In this document: positions 5,329 through 5,763 of the stretch, one piece after another | Numbering within the stretch: the first letter of the stretch is position 1 | Layout: each line of letters starts with the position of its first letter | Assembly (NCBI GenBank): GCA_003232855.1 | Contig: QIKC01000273.1 | Coordinates: 1-5,763, forward strand | Reading direction: 5' to 3' | Origin: Verrucomicrobiales bacterium | GTDB lineage: Bacteria; Verrucomicrobiota; Verrucomicrobiia; Verrucomicrobiales; DEV007 | DNA length: 5,763 bases | Translations under genes and position numbers: made by a program | Notes under the pieces: model-generated | The model's database searches: none | The model's input: only the letters and a program-made list of their open reading frames with translations | Told to the model about the DNA's origin: nothing

Positions 5329-5763
5329 TCACTTCGGCTCGTGTTCTTTCTCGCCGTAGTAGGTGCCGCTACCGTAGTAGCCGTAGTAGTAGTCGCCGCC
5401 GTAGCCGTAGCCCTTTTTCCCGGCTATCGGCATTTCGTTGGCGACGATCCCGGAGGGCAGCGTGTTGTTCTCGTCGAGAATTTTGAGCAGGCGGTCGAGC
5501 GCCTGCACTGGCGTCTTGCCCATTTTGAACACGACGATCACCGAGTCCGCCAGCTTGGCCGGCGCCAGCGCGTCGCGCACCGCCAGCACGGGCGCGGTGT
5601 CGATGATCACCCGGTCGATTGAGGACGGGATGCGCGAGAGCAGGGACTCGATGTTCTTCGGTGTCAGCAACTCCGAAGGGTTGGGCGCATGGGTGCCCGC
5701 CGAGATGAAAAACAGGTTGTCGTGCTCAGTGCGGCGGAAGACCTCTTTCAGGGGCGTCCGCTG
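5329..5763 (-). CDS. Bacterial tyrosine kinase (CpsD/Wzc family), C-terminal part
   Basis: This is the C-terminal 144 residues of a BY-kinase, the cytoplasmic ATPase/kinase that autophosphorylates on a tyrosine cluster and regulates polymerisation and export of exopolysaccharide with a Wzc-type membrane partner. The frame stays open to the right edge, so the N-terminus with Walker A and A' motifs lies outside. In the fragment, LFFISAGTHAPNPSELL (residues 17-33) is the family's conserved xPxNPSELL block. VIIDTAPVLAVRDA (52-65) is the Walker B region with the following conserved Asp, and SVIVVFKMGKTP (74-85) with GIVANEMP (105-112) completes the P-loop fold. Residues 119-136 hold nine tyrosines in 18 positions, ending in GEKEHEPK, the expected autophosphorylation tail. 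A fusion with an N-terminal Wzz chain-length domain is likely in this kind of organism but cannot be seen. It converges with the Calx-beta gene, leaving 78 nt between the stops. Confidence 0.9.
   Translation of the reverse strand, partial: QRTPLKEVFRRTEHDNLFFISAGTHAPNPSELLTPKNIESLLSRIPSSIDRVIIDTAPVLAVRDALAPAKLADSVIVVFKMGKTPVQALDRLLKILDENNTLPSGIVANEMPIAGKKGYGYGGDYYYGYYGSGTYYGEKEHEPK

Noticed and set aside
5305..5622. 105-codon plus-strand ORF across the kinase tail
   Set aside because: The Val/Ala-rich run is the antisense reading of the tyrosine/glycine codons of the kinase.
1..5763. CRISPR arrays, tRNA or rRNA genes, insertion sequences, attachment sites
   Set aside because: No regularly spaced repeats, cloverleaf-like sequences, transposase reading frames or target duplications were seen.

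Overview
The window looks like part of an extracellular polysaccharide and surface-protein region from a GC-rich, Gram-negative bacterium, most likely Verrucomicrobiota (Opitutae-like). Four things support this, all read from the sequence. There is a Wzy/O-antigen-ligase-type polytopic membrane protein, a secreted protein with a textbook PEP-CTERM sorting tail, a secreted protein combining a Calx-beta domain with a D-rich DTDGDG calcium-binding segment, and the 3' end of a bacterial tyrosine kinase (CpsD/Wzc type) with a tyrosine-rich tail. The phylum assignment is inference from this domain mix, not from a marker gene.

Layout. Positions 1-111 are leader sequence with a perfect 11-nt anti-Shine-Dalgarno match just before a TTG. 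Positions 112-2268 (+) encode the O-antigen ligase family protein with a long soluble C-terminal extension. Positions 2269-2597 are non-coding between convergent genes. They hold a 10-bp inverted repeat bracketing about 120 nt, a pair of competing stems, and a Rho-independent terminator serving the minus-strand gene. Positions 2598-3377 (-) encode the PEP-CTERM protein. Positions 3378-3669 are a divergent promoter region with a good sigma70-like promoter for the minus gene, direct repeats, and weak -24/-12 look-alikes. Positions 3670-5250 (+) encode the Calx-beta protein, followed by a hairpin terminator at 5263-5294. Positions 5329-5763 (-) are the C-terminal 144 residues of the tyrosine kinase, which runs off the right edge.

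How they could work together (inference from known families): the kinase controls chain length or export of a polymer, the ligase-family protein polymerises or ligates it, and PEP-CTERM proteins are processed by an exosortase at the membrane and delivered to the envelope or exopolysaccharide matrix. The Calx-beta protein would be another exported matrix or surface protein. No exosortase gene is visible here.

Nothing in the window is clearly a new system. The most worthwhile leads are the unusual start of the ligase gene, the ligase's uncharacterised C-terminal domain with a dense GATC cluster in its DNA, the apparent common N-terminal fold of the two secreted proteins, and the structured intergenic regions.
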